Shown here: in pieces, positions 18,286 to 26,306 of the stretch
How positions within the stretch are numbered: position 1 is the stretch's first letter
How the letters are laid out: each line of letters starts with the position of its first letter
Made by a program: the position numbers and the translations under genes
The notes under the pieces: model-generated
Seen by the model: the letters and a program-made list of their open reading frames with translations, nothing else
Database searches by the model: none
Told to the model about the DNA's origin: nothing
DNA from: Sphaerimonospora thailandensis
Lineage (GTDB): Bacteria; Actinomycetota; Actinomycetes; Streptosporangiales; Streptosporangiaceae
Assembly (NCBI RefSeq): GCF_016863115.1
Contig: NZ_BOOG01000049.1
Span: forward strand, 1-56,657
Length of the DNA stretch: 56,657 nt
Reading direction: 5' to 3'

Positions 18286-19584
18286 ATGCCCGCACCTGAT
18301 GTGGCCGCGCTTCTCGCACGGCTGGAGCGCTCGGAGCCGCACATCGCCGAGTCGGCCCGTGTGGCCGTCGAATGGCTCGCCGGCGGCGAAGCGCTGGAGA
18401 CCATCAGCCAACTCGACGTGTGCGAGTTCCTCTGGTACACCCTGCCCGTCAAGGTGGCCGGCGACCGCCGGACCATCGCGCGGGCGCTCGGCGAGTTGCT
18501 GCGGCTCGGCGGCCTGGAACGGTACGCCGCCCTCTGCGACTCCACGGTCACGACGCGGATCCTGCGGACGTACGCCCGGGAGGGCGAGGAGGCCGGGATC
18601 GCCGCCTACCATCAGGCGCTGGAGGCGACCGGGGTGGTGCCCCCGGACATCGCCGAGCTGTCCTGGAGCTCCATCATGGGGCCGGAGGAGATGGGCGCGC
18701 ACGTCGCCTGCGCCGCCGCCCTGGAGCTCGCGATCGTGGCGGGCGAGCCGGTGGACCGGGTGGAGCTGACCCGGCGCTGGCTCACCGTTCCCCGCATCGA
18801 GCTGGGCGGCGACTGCTGGCTGCACCGCGTACACGGAGAGCGGCTCAACCGGTGGGTGCTCGGTCGCGGCCCGGCCCGCCGTGAGCTCGCCCAGCCCTTC
18901 GAGGTACGGCTGCACGCCCCCGTCACAACGCCGGAGGGTCCGCATCTGGAGCCGCTGCGGTGGCTGCTCGGGCTGGCCCGGCACGGCATCCGCCTCACCG
19001 AGCGGCTGAACCTGGCCCGGGCCGTCGCCGTGGAGGCCGTGGAAAGGTTCGACTGGGAGGTCAACACGACGGGATCGGTCCGGAGCGAGGCCGAGGTGTT
19101 CGCGCTGACCACGCTCAAGGGGATCGCCGTCCGGGAACTTCGGGTGCTGCGCCGTACCGGCCGCAAGCTCATCCTCACCCCCGCGGGCCGGGAACTGCTG
19201 GACGACCGTGACGCGCTGTGGAGCGCGGCCACGAGCACGCTGCTCACCCCGGCGGCCGGCGAGCACGAGTTCGAGATCTCGGCCCGGGAGTCGGCGCTGA
19301 TGCTCCTGGCCGACGGCGCGTCCCTGGACCCCGACGAGTTGCGCGACCGGGTGGCCGAGGTGGTGAACGGCGAGGGCTGGCGTACGGCTCGGGGCGACCG
19401 GGTCTCCCCCCTCGATCTGGCCGCTCCGCTCGGCGAGCTGGAACGCCGCCTCGACGCCCTGGGACTGCGGGTCGACTGCAGGTGGGACGCCCCCTGGCGG
19501 CTCACCGCCGCCGGACGGTCCGCCGCGCTGGCCGCGCTGCGCTCCCAGGCCCTGCGCCCCCGCCAGTACGCCGGCCTGGGCTAG
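18286..19584 (+). CDS. Conserved actinobacterial hypothetical protein
   Basis: 432 residues, soluble, rich in Leu, Arg and Glu, with no signal peptide and no catalytic motif I recognise. The segment RELRVLRRTGRKLILTPAGR followed by ELLDDRDALW resembles winged-helix-like modules found in pRiA4b ORF-3-type hypothetical proteins of actinomycetes, and a similar arrangement recurs near the C-terminus (WRLTAAGRSAALAALRSQAL). The ATG at 18286 is chosen over upstream in-frame ATGs because family-like sequence begins there. It follows pmt by 84 bp and could be cotranscribed. Confidence 0.65.
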   Translation: MPAPDVAALLARLERSEPHIAESARVAVEWLAGGEALETISQLDVCEFLWYTLPVKVAGDRRTIARALGELLRLGGLERYAALCDSTVTTRILRTYAREGEEAGIAAYHQALEATGVVPPDIAELSWSSIMGPEEMGAHVACAAALELAIVAGEPVDRVELTRRWLTVPRIELGGDCWLHRVHGERLNRWVLGRGPARRELAQPFEVRLHAPVTTPEGPHLEPLRWLLGLARHGIRLTERLNLARAVAVEAVERFDWEVNTTGSVRSEAEVFALTTLKGIAVRELRVLRRTGRKLILTPAGRELLDDRDALWSAATSTLLTPAAGEHEFEISARESALMLLADGASLDPDELRDRVAEVVNGEGWRTARGDRVSPLDLAAPLGELERRLDALGLRVDCRWDAPWRLTAAGRSAALAALRSQALRPRQYAGLG

Positions 19585-19591
19585 CGGCTGG

Positions 19592-20047
19592 TCAGTTCCG
19601 TACGGCCAGGCGCTCGGCGGACCTGTCGCCCAGTTTCGTGGTGGGCACGAGCTCGCCGGCCCGGCCGAGGCCGAACGGCGGCATGTTGACGTAGACGGTC
19701 TCATATCCGCTGACCGTGTAGGTCTCATGCCAGACCCCCACGGCCTCGCTCCGGTACGCCTCGCGGAAGAAGCGCTTCCAGGCGGGCCAATGGGTCGCTT
19801 CGCGGTTCTTGGCATAGGCGAGCAGATGGTCCGTGCTCCGCCAGTACTGCACCATCAGCGTGGTCCTGCCGTTGAAGAAGCTCTCGAAGCCCAGCAGCCC
19901 GTGAGCGGGATCGGCCCGCAACTCCTTGATCATCGGGACCATCGCACGGATCACCGGAAGCCACTTGCGCAGCGCTCTGAACCGATTGATCCGCATTCCG
20001 ATCAGGAAGACGACGAAGTCGCCGTCGATCCGCGCACTCTGGCGCAT
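19592..20047 (-). CDS. DUF4188 family protein
   Basis: 151 residues. Pattern IDGDFVVFLIGMRINRFRAL, then LGFESFF, TTLMVQYWRSTDHLLAYA, and WHETYTV: the DUF4188 family, a ferredoxin-like-fold group related to dimeric antibiotic-biosynthesis-monooxygenase/heme-degrading domains. The ATG at 20047 has AAGGGG about 9 nt upstream, whereas ATG 20053 touches it. Divergent from a MerR regulator with repeated operator-like elements between, so it is probably the MerR target. Confidence 0.82.
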   Translation of the reverse strand: MRQSARIDGDFVVFLIGMRINRFRALRKWLPVIRAMVPMIKELRADPAHGLLGFESFFNGRTTLMVQYWRSTDHLLAYAKNREATHWPAWKRFFREAYRSEAVGVWHETYTVSGYETVYVNMPPFGLGRAGELVPTTKLGDRSAERLAVRN

Positions 20048-20062
20048 GACCATCCCCCTTGG

Positions 20063-20125
20063 ATAGTGCCGCTACTCAATAATTGGACAGTAGCGCTATC
20101 GATCGATATTGGCAAGTAGTACTAT
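20063..20125. promoter_or_regulatory. Candidate MerR operators between DUF4188 and merR genes
   Basis: The 78-bp divergent gap holds three related elements: ATAGTGCCGCTACT (20063-20076), AGTAGCGCTAT (20089-20099) and AGTAGTACTAT (20115-20125). The latter two are the same 11-mer with two changes, and the first is its inverted relative with a 3-bp insertion. The third element is itself nearly palindromic around AGTACT. It ends 6 bp before the merR ATG, consistent with autorepression. TTGGAC at 20083-20088 and GATATT at 20105-20110 could form a promoter. Confidence 0.55.
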
Positions 20126-20131
20126 CCAGAT

Positions 20132-20818
20132 ATGCGGATATCCCAGCTCAGCGCCGAATCCGGGGTGCCCATCCCGACGATCAAGTTCTACCTGCGCGAG
20201 GGGCTGCTGCCCCAGGGCGAGCAGACGTCGGCCACCCGGGCGGAGTACGACCAGTCGCACCTGCGCAGGCTGCGGCTCATCCGGGCGCTCCTGGAGGTCG
20301 GGCGGCTGCCGGTGGCGACGATCCGTAAGATCATCGAAGCCGTCCAGGACGAGGAGACCGACATCCACGACATGCTGGGCACCGCCCATTACGCGCTCAG
20401 CCCGGCGCCCGAGCCCGCCCCCGATGACGCGGACTGGCGCGATGCCCGGGAGATGGTCGACCACCTGGTCGCCGACCTCGACTGGGACCGCGTGCAGCCG
20501 GACGCCCCGACGCGCGACGAGCTGGCACAGACCCTGGTCACGCTGAAGCACCTCGGCATGCCGGTGACACGCGACGAGCTGCTCCCGTACGCGAAAGCCG
20601 CCGACACCCTGGTGCGGGAGCACGACATCAGGAAGATCCCCCTGGACGGACCACGGGACACGGCCGTCGAGGCCCTGGTGATCTGCCAGGTGCTCTACGG
20701 CAAGGCGTTCGACGCGATGCGCCGCCTCGCCCAGGAGTCCGAGTCGGCCCGGCACTTCGGCTTCCGTCCCTCAGATGACTGTGCCGGCGTCACTCCCAGG
20801 AAGGGGCCGGAAGCATGA
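20132..20818 (+). CDS. MerR family transcriptional regulator
   Basis: 228 residues. The N-terminal winged helix is clear: MRISQLSAESGVPIPTIKFY, LREGLLPQGE, then the wing region and LRRLRLIRALLEVGRLPVATI. A C-terminal effector region of about 130 residues, unusually long for metal sensors and without a cysteine cluster, suggests an organic ligand. Divergent from the DUF4188 gene, with repeated operator-like sequences between. No ribosome binding site is obvious before the ATG. Confidence 0.9.
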   Translation: MRISQLSAESGVPIPTIKFYLREGLLPQGEQTSATRAEYDQSHLRRLRLIRALLEVGRLPVATIRKIIEAVQDEETDIHDMLGTAHYALSPAPEPAPDDADWRDAREMVDHLVADLDWDRVQPDAPTRDELAQTLVTLKHLGMPVTRDELLPYAKAADTLVREHDIRKIPLDGPRDTAVEALVICQVLYGKAFDAMRRLAQESESARHFGFRPSDDCAGVTPRKGPEA

Positions 20819-20884
20819 AGCCGGACAGTTCCGGGAAAACCTGGTTGCCAAGGCATCAGTGAGGCTGATATCCCCCATCGGGTG

Positions 20885-21433
20885 ATGTTTGCTGACAAAC
20901 CAACCCTGATCGGTAAGCGCGTGGCGCTCCGCCCGGTGGGCCCCGAGCACACCGACGGCCTGTGGGAACTCGTCAACGACCCCGAAACCGCCCGCCTCAC
21001 CGGAGCGCACACGAAGTTCACGCGCGAGGCGATAGCGCAGTGGTGCGCCACCAGGGCGGAGCACGACGACCGACTCGACCTCGCGATCTGCGACGCGCAG
21101 GACGGCGGCTACCGCGGGGAGATCGTCCTCAACTGCCTCGACACCGACAACCTGTCCTGCAGCCTGCGGATCGCGCTGATCGCGTCACGCGCGGCCGGCC
21201 GCGGCTACGGTACGGAGGCCATCCGGCTCGTCCTGGACCACGCGTTCGGGGCAGTCGGACTGCACCGGGTCAGCCTGGAGGTCCACGACTTCAACGACCG
21301 GGCCCGGCACGTGTACCGAAAGGTGGGATTCACCGAGGAGGGCGTGCTCCGCGACGCGCTGCGCTGGGAGGGCGCCTGGCACGACACGATCGTGATGTCC
21401 GTCCTCGCCGGCGAATGGCCCACCTCGCGGTAG
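20885..21433 (+). CDS. GNAT family N-acetyltransferase (RimJ/RimL-like)
   Basis: 182 residues. β-strand ALRPVGPEHTDGLWELVND, acetyl-CoA loop AAGRGYGTEAIRLVLDHAF, and HRVSLEVHDFNDRARHVYRK followed by VGFTEEGVLRDA are typical of the RimJ/RimL-type GNAT fold (Acetyltransf_3). The substrate is not predictable: family members acetylate N-terminal residues, small amines or antibiotics. A GTG one codon upstream (20882) is an alternative start. Confidence 0.88.
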   Translation: MFADKPTLIGKRVALRPVGPEHTDGLWELVNDPETARLTGAHTKFTREAIAQWCATRAEHDDRLDLAICDAQDGGYRGEIVLNCLDTDNLSCSLRIALIASRAAGRGYGTEAIRLVLDHAFGAVGLHRVSLEVHDFNDRARHVYRKVGFTEEGVLRDALRWEGAWHDTIVMSVLAGEWPTSR

Positions 21434-21443
21434 CCGGCCCGGC

Positions 21444-22430
21444 CTACGTGCCCCCGGCCTGAGAAGTGAGATCGATGTCGAACCGCCGACCGGGCTGGTC
21501 CATCGGCGCCTTCGGCAGCGTGGGAGGTTTCCGTACCGGGCCGGGCGGATCCAGTTCGATGATGTCGCGGCCCATCAGGGCCATGGCCCAGCGGGCCGCA
21601 TCGGGGCGGGTGCCCCGGGGGCCCGCCGCCTCTTTGAACCTCTTGGTCACCACCTGTACGACGGGGTCCGGCAGGCCGGGCACGAACCGGGGATCCGTGC
21701 CCGGGCGCAGGCCGTGATCGCGGGTCAGGATCCTGACGATCAGGAGGGCGAGCTTGTATCGGTCGGTGTCCTGATCGGGGCCGGCCCGCAGTTGGAGCGG
21801 GTCGTCCCAGTCGATGGTCTCCGGCTGCCGCATGACCGGGCTGCGCCCTTCGACGCGGGCGCCGTCGCAGTCCAACAGGAAGATGCCGACCGGACTCGGC
21901 GACCAGAGCAGATTTCGCATCGAAACATCCCCGACGATCAACCTGTTGGCGTGCAGGAGCTGGAACAGGGACGCCGCCCGGCGGGCCACCTCAAGGCGGC
22001 CGCCGGCGTCCGGCGGAACGATGTCACCCCACAACGGCTTGGGTTCGAACATCAGATACTGCGCCTCACGGAGCTTGCGCCCCGCCGTCGCCTCTCCCCA
22101 GAACTGGCTCGGCACCTTGGCCATGATGAACCCCGTGACCCGGTTGCCGTTCAGCACCCGGGCCAGCGGCCAGGCGGCCTGGGCCAGCAGGCGGTCACGC
22201 TCGTTGGAAGCCATCCGTCCCGGAAGCGCCACCAGGTCGGCGAGCGCCGCCGCGTTGACCGCCGCGGGCTGCAGGTACTCCTTGTAGACGTAGCCGGCGC
22301 CCTCCAACCCCCTGCCCCGTGGCGACTTGAAGTCGTACACCGCGCCCTGCCCGCCCATACCCAGCTTGTCGCCGAGAGACAGTGAGCCCAGCTGTAGATC
22401 GGAGCCGTCCGGCCAGCTCACGGAACTCAC
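21444..22430 (-). CDS. Protein kinase of second TerY-P-like triad
   Basis: 328 residues. Kinase-fold landmarks: glycine loop KLGMGGQGAVY (about 22-32), Lys50 in VYKEYL, catalytic loop IVGDVSMRNLL (in place of HRDxKxxN, Asp and Asn kept) and metal site LLDCDGARVEG (in place of DFG). Short C-lobe ending in a proline-rich tail; no membrane segment. The GTG at 22430 gives a GTGA overlap with the PP2C stop, matching the other junctions in this operon; a GTG at 22445 is also in frame. Last gene of the minus-strand operon: vWA, PP2C, kinase. Inferred substrate: its own vWA partner or another operon protein. Confidence 0.85.
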   Translation of the reverse strand: MSSVSWPDGSDLQLGSLSLGDKLGMGGQGAVYDFKSPRGRGLEGAGYVYKEYLQPAAVNAAALADLVALPGRMASNERDRLLAQAAWPLARVLNGNRVTGFIMAKVPSQFWGEATAGRKLREAQYLMFEPKPLWGDIVPPDAGGRLEVARRAASLFQLLHANRLIVGDVSMRNLLWSPSPVGIFLLDCDGARVEGRSPVMRQPETIDWDDPLQLRAGPDQDTDRYKLALLIVRILTRDHGLRPGTDPRFVPGLPDPVVQVVTKRFKEAAGPRGTRPDAARWAMALMGRDIIELDPPGPVRKPPTLPKAPMDQPGRRFDIDLTSQAGGT

Positions 22431-23575
22431 CTGCCCCACACGCACACGGCGGTACGGTCGTCGCCATAGGACTTGGCCCGAAAGCTCAGCTGCCAGGCGA
22501 ACTCAAGGAGCCCGGGCACCGGCCGCGAGGACCACTGACGGACCAGGTGCTCCTCGACCTCCTCGCCGCGCATCGGATTGGCCAGCCCGTCCGTGCAGAT
22601 GACCAGGGCGTCGTCGCCTCCCAGCCGGGCCTCCGCCGTGGCCACCGAGCCGACATGGCCGGGCAGCGCGTCGGTCCTGGAGTCCGAGATGGCGCCGTCG
22701 CCGTGCTTGTCGGTCCACAGTCCCCGGAAGGCGCCGTCCCGCAACAGCAGTGCGGTGCTGTCGCCCACACCGAAGACGAAGCAGTTCCGGGGCGCCTCGA
22801 CCGAGGTCAGTTCGACCAGGGCGACCACGAGCGTGGTCGACAGTGTCCTGGGGTCCGTTCCGAAGTCTTGTATGTCACCACGCATTCGGAGCGCGACGCG
22901 TTCGATGAGCTGCCTGGCCGCCTCGTCCCGCCGCGACCGCTCGCCGACGTCGAGCAGATCGGCGACGTACGGCTCGACCTCCGCCCGCAGCAACCGGCAG
23001 GCCAGCTCCGAACCACGGTGGGACAGCGGCTGGCTGCCGACGCCGTCGGCCACACAGGCCAGGAGCACCTCGCCTTCCCACGGATGCCGCAGCGTCCACA
23101 GGCCCATCGAGTCCTGCCGGGTCGTCCCGCTGTAGCGGTGATCGTCACCACGCAGCGAGGCGCCGCGTACGGTCAAAGTGCGGAAGTCCGCGCCGTCGAC
23201 GACCATGTCGGGGGCAGCCCGCCCTATCTCGGGTATCCCACGCGGCTTGCCCGCCCTCTCGTGCGGTTTCCCGTACTCGGGCGGCGCCTGGAAAACAGGC
23301 GGCTGGGGGGACGGTGGCTCCTCCGGCACGCCCACCGGCTCCGCCGCCACCGCCGGCTGCGGCTCGGCACCGCGCTCCCGCGGAGGGATCTCGGTCTGTG
23401 TGCCGAGAGCCTGTGTGGAGACGGGCTCCACGCCTGGGTCGGGTCGGCTGATCGGCTCGTCGTGGTCGGGGCGGCCGTCGTGGTCGGTGGTCGCGTCCTG
23501 TTCAGGACCCGGCTCGGATCGTCGGAGAATCATCTTCCTCAGCCCTCTCCTGAGGCGCCCAGACTCAGACGACAT
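22427..23575 (-). CDS. PP2C-type protein phosphatase of second triad
   Basis: 382 residues. The first ~120 are acidic, proline-rich and probably disordered. The PP2C domain then shows RGDDHRYSGTTRQDS, the metal-binding VADGVGSQPLSHRGS, FGVGDSTALLL, ICTDGLANPM and GDDRTAVCVW. All aspartates expected for a two-metal PPM centre appear present, so it should dephosphorylate Ser/Thr. Its start overlaps the vWA gene by 11 nt and its stop overlaps the kinase start by 4 nt. Its long tail distinguishes it from the PP2C of the first triad. Confidence 0.88.
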   Translation of the reverse strand: MSSESGRLRRGLRKMILRRSEPGPEQDATTDHDGRPDHDEPISRPDPGVEPVSTQALGTQTEIPPRERGAEPQPAVAAEPVGVPEEPPSPQPPVFQAPPEYGKPHERAGKPRGIPEIGRAAPDMVVDGADFRTLTVRGASLRGDDHRYSGTTRQDSMGLWTLRHPWEGEVLLACVADGVGSQPLSHRGSELACRLLRAEVEPYVADLLDVGERSRRDEAARQLIERVALRMRGDIQDFGTDPRTLSTTLVVALVELTSVEAPRNCFVFGVGDSTALLLRDGAFRGLWTDKHGDGAISDSRTDALPGHVGSVATAEARLGGDDALVICTDGLANPMRGEEVEEHLVRQWSSRPVPGLLEFAWQLSFRAKSYGDDRTAVCVWGR

Positions 23576-24233
23576 CGGCGGGGACGGTTCTGAACCCGGA
23601 AACCTTCTCCGGCGCGGACAGGCTCATGCCGCCGTTGGCGTCGGCCGATGTGCCGGAGCTGACGATGGACTGGATCAGCGACTGGGCGAACTCCTGCAGC
23701 GCCCCGGCCGGACCGAGTGAGCCGTCAGCGACGAAACCGAGAACCGTCGCCACCTGCTGGATGATCGCGGAGTCGGCCTCTCCGAAGCCGAATGCGAGGA
23801 TGTTGGGCCGCAGCCCCCAGGCCGGGTCGGTGAGCCGCTGGTAGGCCGCCACCCAGTTGTTGGGATTGGGCTGGCCGTCGGTGAGGAAGAACACCGCAGG
23901 CCTGAGCACCTGGTGGCCGTCGGCCTTCAGCTTCGCCACGTCCTGCGAGATGGTGTCGTAGAGCAGGTTGAACGCGACCTCGTAGTCGGTGCCGCCGGAG
24001 GCGGTCAGGCTGGGGACGGAGCTGACGATGCTGAGGTCCGACAGGGGCAGCAGCACCTGGGCCTGATGGTTGAAGCTGATCAGCGCGAACCGCGTCTTGT
24101 CAGCGACCACCGGGTTGCTTCCGATCTCCTGATGGAGCACGGGGAGGGACTTGTTGATGGCATCGATCGGACCACCCATCATCGACGATGACTCGTCGCA
24201 GACGAGATAGAAGGGGAGGATCTGCTGGCTCAT
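23565..24233 (-). CDS. vWA domain protein (TerY-like) of second triad
   Basis: 222 residues, a single von Willebrand A domain with an intact MIDAS: DESSSM (Asp13, Ser15, Ser17), the Thr in ASGGTDYEVAF and the Asp in FFLTDGQPNPN. TerY-type vWA proteins bind a divalent metal and are thought to scaffold phosphorylation-dependent complexes. AAGGAG lies 7 nt before the ATG, the best ribosome binding site in the operon, so it may be translated independently of the upstream kinase. The last ~35 residues are low-complexity. It is followed by PP2C and kinase. Confidence 0.88.
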   Translation of the reverse strand: MSQQILPFYLVCDESSSMMGGPIDAINKSLPVLHQEIGSNPVVADKTRFALISFNHQAQVLLPLSDLSIVSSVPSLTASGGTDYEVAFNLLYDTISQDVAKLKADGHQVLRPAVFFLTDGQPNPNNWVAAYQRLTDPAWGLRPNILAFGFGEADSAIIQQVATVLGFVADGSLGPAGALQEFAQSLIQSIVSSGTSADANGGMSLSAPEKVSGFRTVPADVV

Positions 24234-24373
24234 TCCATTTCTCCTTGCGATCGCTTGACGTAGAAGAGGTAGATAACCGAGATCAAGACACCGCCCGTCC
24301 CGACGCCCTGATCGTGTCGCTCGCTTTCCTCAGGATGAAATTTCTCGATCAGACGGGAGCGTCGAGTCTCTAG
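24230..24373 (-). CDS. Possible small single-pass membrane protein, start unclear
   Basis: The 136-bp gap between the first kinase and the second vWA gene is open in one frame for 47 codons. It reads charged residues (RRSRLIEKFHPEESERHD), then the hydrophobic stretch GVLISVIYLFYV followed by KRSQGEME, and stops in an ATGA overlap with the vWA start. This is the same coupling seen at the other junctions, which favours a real gene. However no ATG, GTG or TTG lies at a sensible place; the frame overlaps the end of the kinase gene and might be entered by frameshift or from CTG/ATT. Treat as a candidate. Confidence 0.3.
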   Translation of the reverse strand, partial: LETRRSRLIEKFHPEESERHDQGVGTGGVLISVIYLFYVKRSQGEME

Positions 24374-25512
24374 GCGTTGGCGATGATCAATAAGATGAAG
24401 ATCGCGAGTAGGACCAAGAAGGCCGCCTTCGCCAACGGACGCCGTCGCCGCGGTCCCGGCTGCGGAACGGGTGGAGGCGGCGGCGGAACAGGTTGCTCAG
24501 CCGGGAACGGGTCGCTGAGCCCCCCGTCTCGTCGGGCGCACCATGGGCAGGAGCCCAGGTGCTCGCCGAATGAGTGCTGGGGAGTTCGTTCACACGACTT
24601 CACCTGATCCCGCACCTCGCCGAGGACCTTGGCCCATTCGAGAGCCGTCGGCCGCTTCTCCGGGGCGTGGAGGCCGTCGCCGAAGGCCCGCTTGGCCAGG
24701 TCCCTCACCGGAGGTGGGAGAACATCGGCGCTGACCGTCTGCACGAACAGTTGAACTCGACCCGGCGCGACGATGTAGCTGCGTCCACTGGAGATGTTGT
24801 CGGCCATGTTCGCCTCGGAGCCGTCGGTCGGCTGACCGCAGAACGGGTGATATCCGGTGGTGAGCAGCTGGCAGATCAAGATCGCCAATGTGAAGTCGTC
24901 ACTCTGGGGTGAGTGCTGGGTGTGCAGCGCCACCTCGGGTGCGGCGTAGTTCTCGGTCGCGACCGGACAGGGGAACAGTTCTCGGGTGACGGTGTCGGTG
25001 AACTGCATCGAGTCGCAGTCGAGGAGCGTGATGAACCCCGCCCGATCCACCACGATGTTCGCGGGGGTGAGGTCTCCCACCACCACGCCGCTGTGGTGTA
25101 GTCGGGCGACCACGCCCGACAGGTTCCAGGCGACCCCCACCAGGAAGTTCCAGTTGGCGCGCCCCTCGAAGAAGCGCCGTCGCTGCGCGAGCGAGAACAG
25201 GGCGGAGAGCTGTACGTGACCGACTCCGGCGATCCTGGCCATCACGTATCCCACGACTTTGCCGTTCTCATCGCGGGCGAGGAGGGCGGGCCAGGCCACC
25301 TCGGGTGCCGTGTCGGTCACGGCCTTCCGGACGGAGAGGGGCAGCCGCATCATGCTCTCCAACCGGCGTCCGGACCGCTCGTCCAGCTCGTGGTAGAGCT
25401 TCACGACGAGTCTGTCGTCCTTCTCCACCGGAAAGACCCGCGCCTGTCCTCCGGTGCCCAGCGGCTGGTCGGCGAGCACCAGCGGGCCGTGGTCGGTGTG
25501 AACCGTGGTCAT
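24370..25512 (-). CDS. Protein kinase with zinc-ribbon and C-terminal anchor, first triad
   Basis: 380 residues. Kinase features: GTGGQARVF (19-27), Lys38 in VVKLY, catalytic VVVGDLTPANIVV (Asp147, Asn152), LLDCDSMQF (Asp165) and the APE-like NYAAPEVALH. A Cys/His cluster (SCERTPQH and SCPWCARR, about 295-318) looks like a zinc ribbon, followed by a proline-rich spacer and a single hydrophobic helix at the very end (AFLVLLAIFILLIIA), implying a tail-anchored kinase facing the cytoplasm. Start overlaps the PP2C stop (ATGA). In comparative genomics such kinases occur with vWA and PP2C proteins in ter-related TerY-P triads. Confidence 0.88.
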   Translation of the reverse strand: MTTVHTDHGPLVLADQPLGTGGQARVFPVEKDDRLVVKLYHELDERSGRRLESMMRLPLSVRKAVTDTAPEVAWPALLARDENGKVVGYVMARIAGVGHVQLSALFSLAQRRRFFEGRANWNFLVGVAWNLSGVVARLHHSGVVVGDLTPANIVVDRAGFITLLDCDSMQFTDTVTRELFPCPVATENYAAPEVALHTQHSPQSDDFTLAILICQLLTTGYHPFCGQPTDGSEANMADNISSGRSYIVAPGRVQLFVQTVSADVLPPPVRDLAKRAFGDGLHAPEKRPTALEWAKVLGEVRDQVKSCERTPQHSFGEHLGSCPWCARRDGGLSDPFPAEQPVPPPPPPVPQPGPRRRRPLAKAAFLVLLAIFILLIIANA

Positions 25513-26306
25513 CCGCGGACCGCCAGCAGGAGCGTCTTGTCGTCCGCGTTACGCCGTACCACGTCATCGCTGAGCAGGAGCTGTGCCAGAGCGCGAGGAT
25601 CGGCGTCGGACTTCTCCGCGAAATCCAGCACGCCCTTGGCGAATGACGTGTTGGGGCGGCGCGGCACCCCGTCCGCCCACCTGAGAGCGGGCTGGGCCAG
25701 CCCGTCGGTGGAGAGCATCAGCCCGGTGACGCAGGCGTCCTGGATGCAGCAGACGTAGAGAGACTCGAGCGCGCCGGCCGACGTGACGAACACCGTCTGG
25801 TTGGAGTATTCCCCGACGACCGGTGGTTGGGTGACGAGATGGAACGCCGCCGCCGGGCCGTCGGGTTCCTCCGTGCGAACCACCACGAACCCATCGCCGA
25901 GGCTGGCGATGCCCAGCCATTCCCCGCTGAGCACCGCGACCGTGAGCGTCGTGGCGAAGTCGTCGGCGCCGTGGCCGTCGGCCAGTTGGGTGGCGTGATC
26001 GTGGAATCTCGTCAGCACCGCCTGGAACGAGGAGCAGAGCAGCTCTTTCCACGCCTCACCGTCGGCCGGGACGTATTCCGACAGTGCCTCCTCGACAGCG
26101 GCGACGGCCAGGGAGACCACCATTTCCGCGCCTTCGGCCGAGCGGCTGCGGCTGCCTGCCCCGTCCGCCACCGCCAGGACGACGACGGGACCGTCGGCCT
26201 TGACCTTCTCGAGAATCGCGTGCCGATGTGCGTCCTGACACGGCAGGCCGGAGCGCATGTGGCTGTATCCGGGAAGGCTGAGGCCCTGAACCCGCCACGC
26301 GCTCAT
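25509..26306 (-). CDS. PP2C-type protein phosphatase of first triad
   Basis: 265 residues, a compact PP2C domain without the long tail of the second copy. Motifs: GLPCQDAH (Asp25), AVADGAGSRSRSAEGA (Asp48), SLGDGFVVV, LSTDGLAQPAL and ADDKTLLLAV. Metal-binding aspartates are present. Both ends overlap neighbours by 4 nt (ATGA with vWA upstream and kinase downstream), so translation is probably coupled. Expected role: reverses phosphorylation set by the adjacent kinase. Confidence 0.9.
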   Translation of the reverse strand: MSAWRVQGLSLPGYSHMRSGLPCQDAHRHAILEKVKADGPVVVLAVADGAGSRSRSAEGAEMVVSLAVAAVEEALSEYVPADGEAWKELLCSSFQAVLTRFHDHATQLADGHGADDFATTLTVAVLSGEWLGIASLGDGFVVVRTEEPDGPAAAFHLVTQPPVVGEYSNQTVFVTSAGALESLYVCCIQDACVTGLMLSTDGLAQPALRWADGVPRRPNTSFAKGVLDFAEKSDADPRALAQLLLSDDVVRRNADDKTLLLAVRG

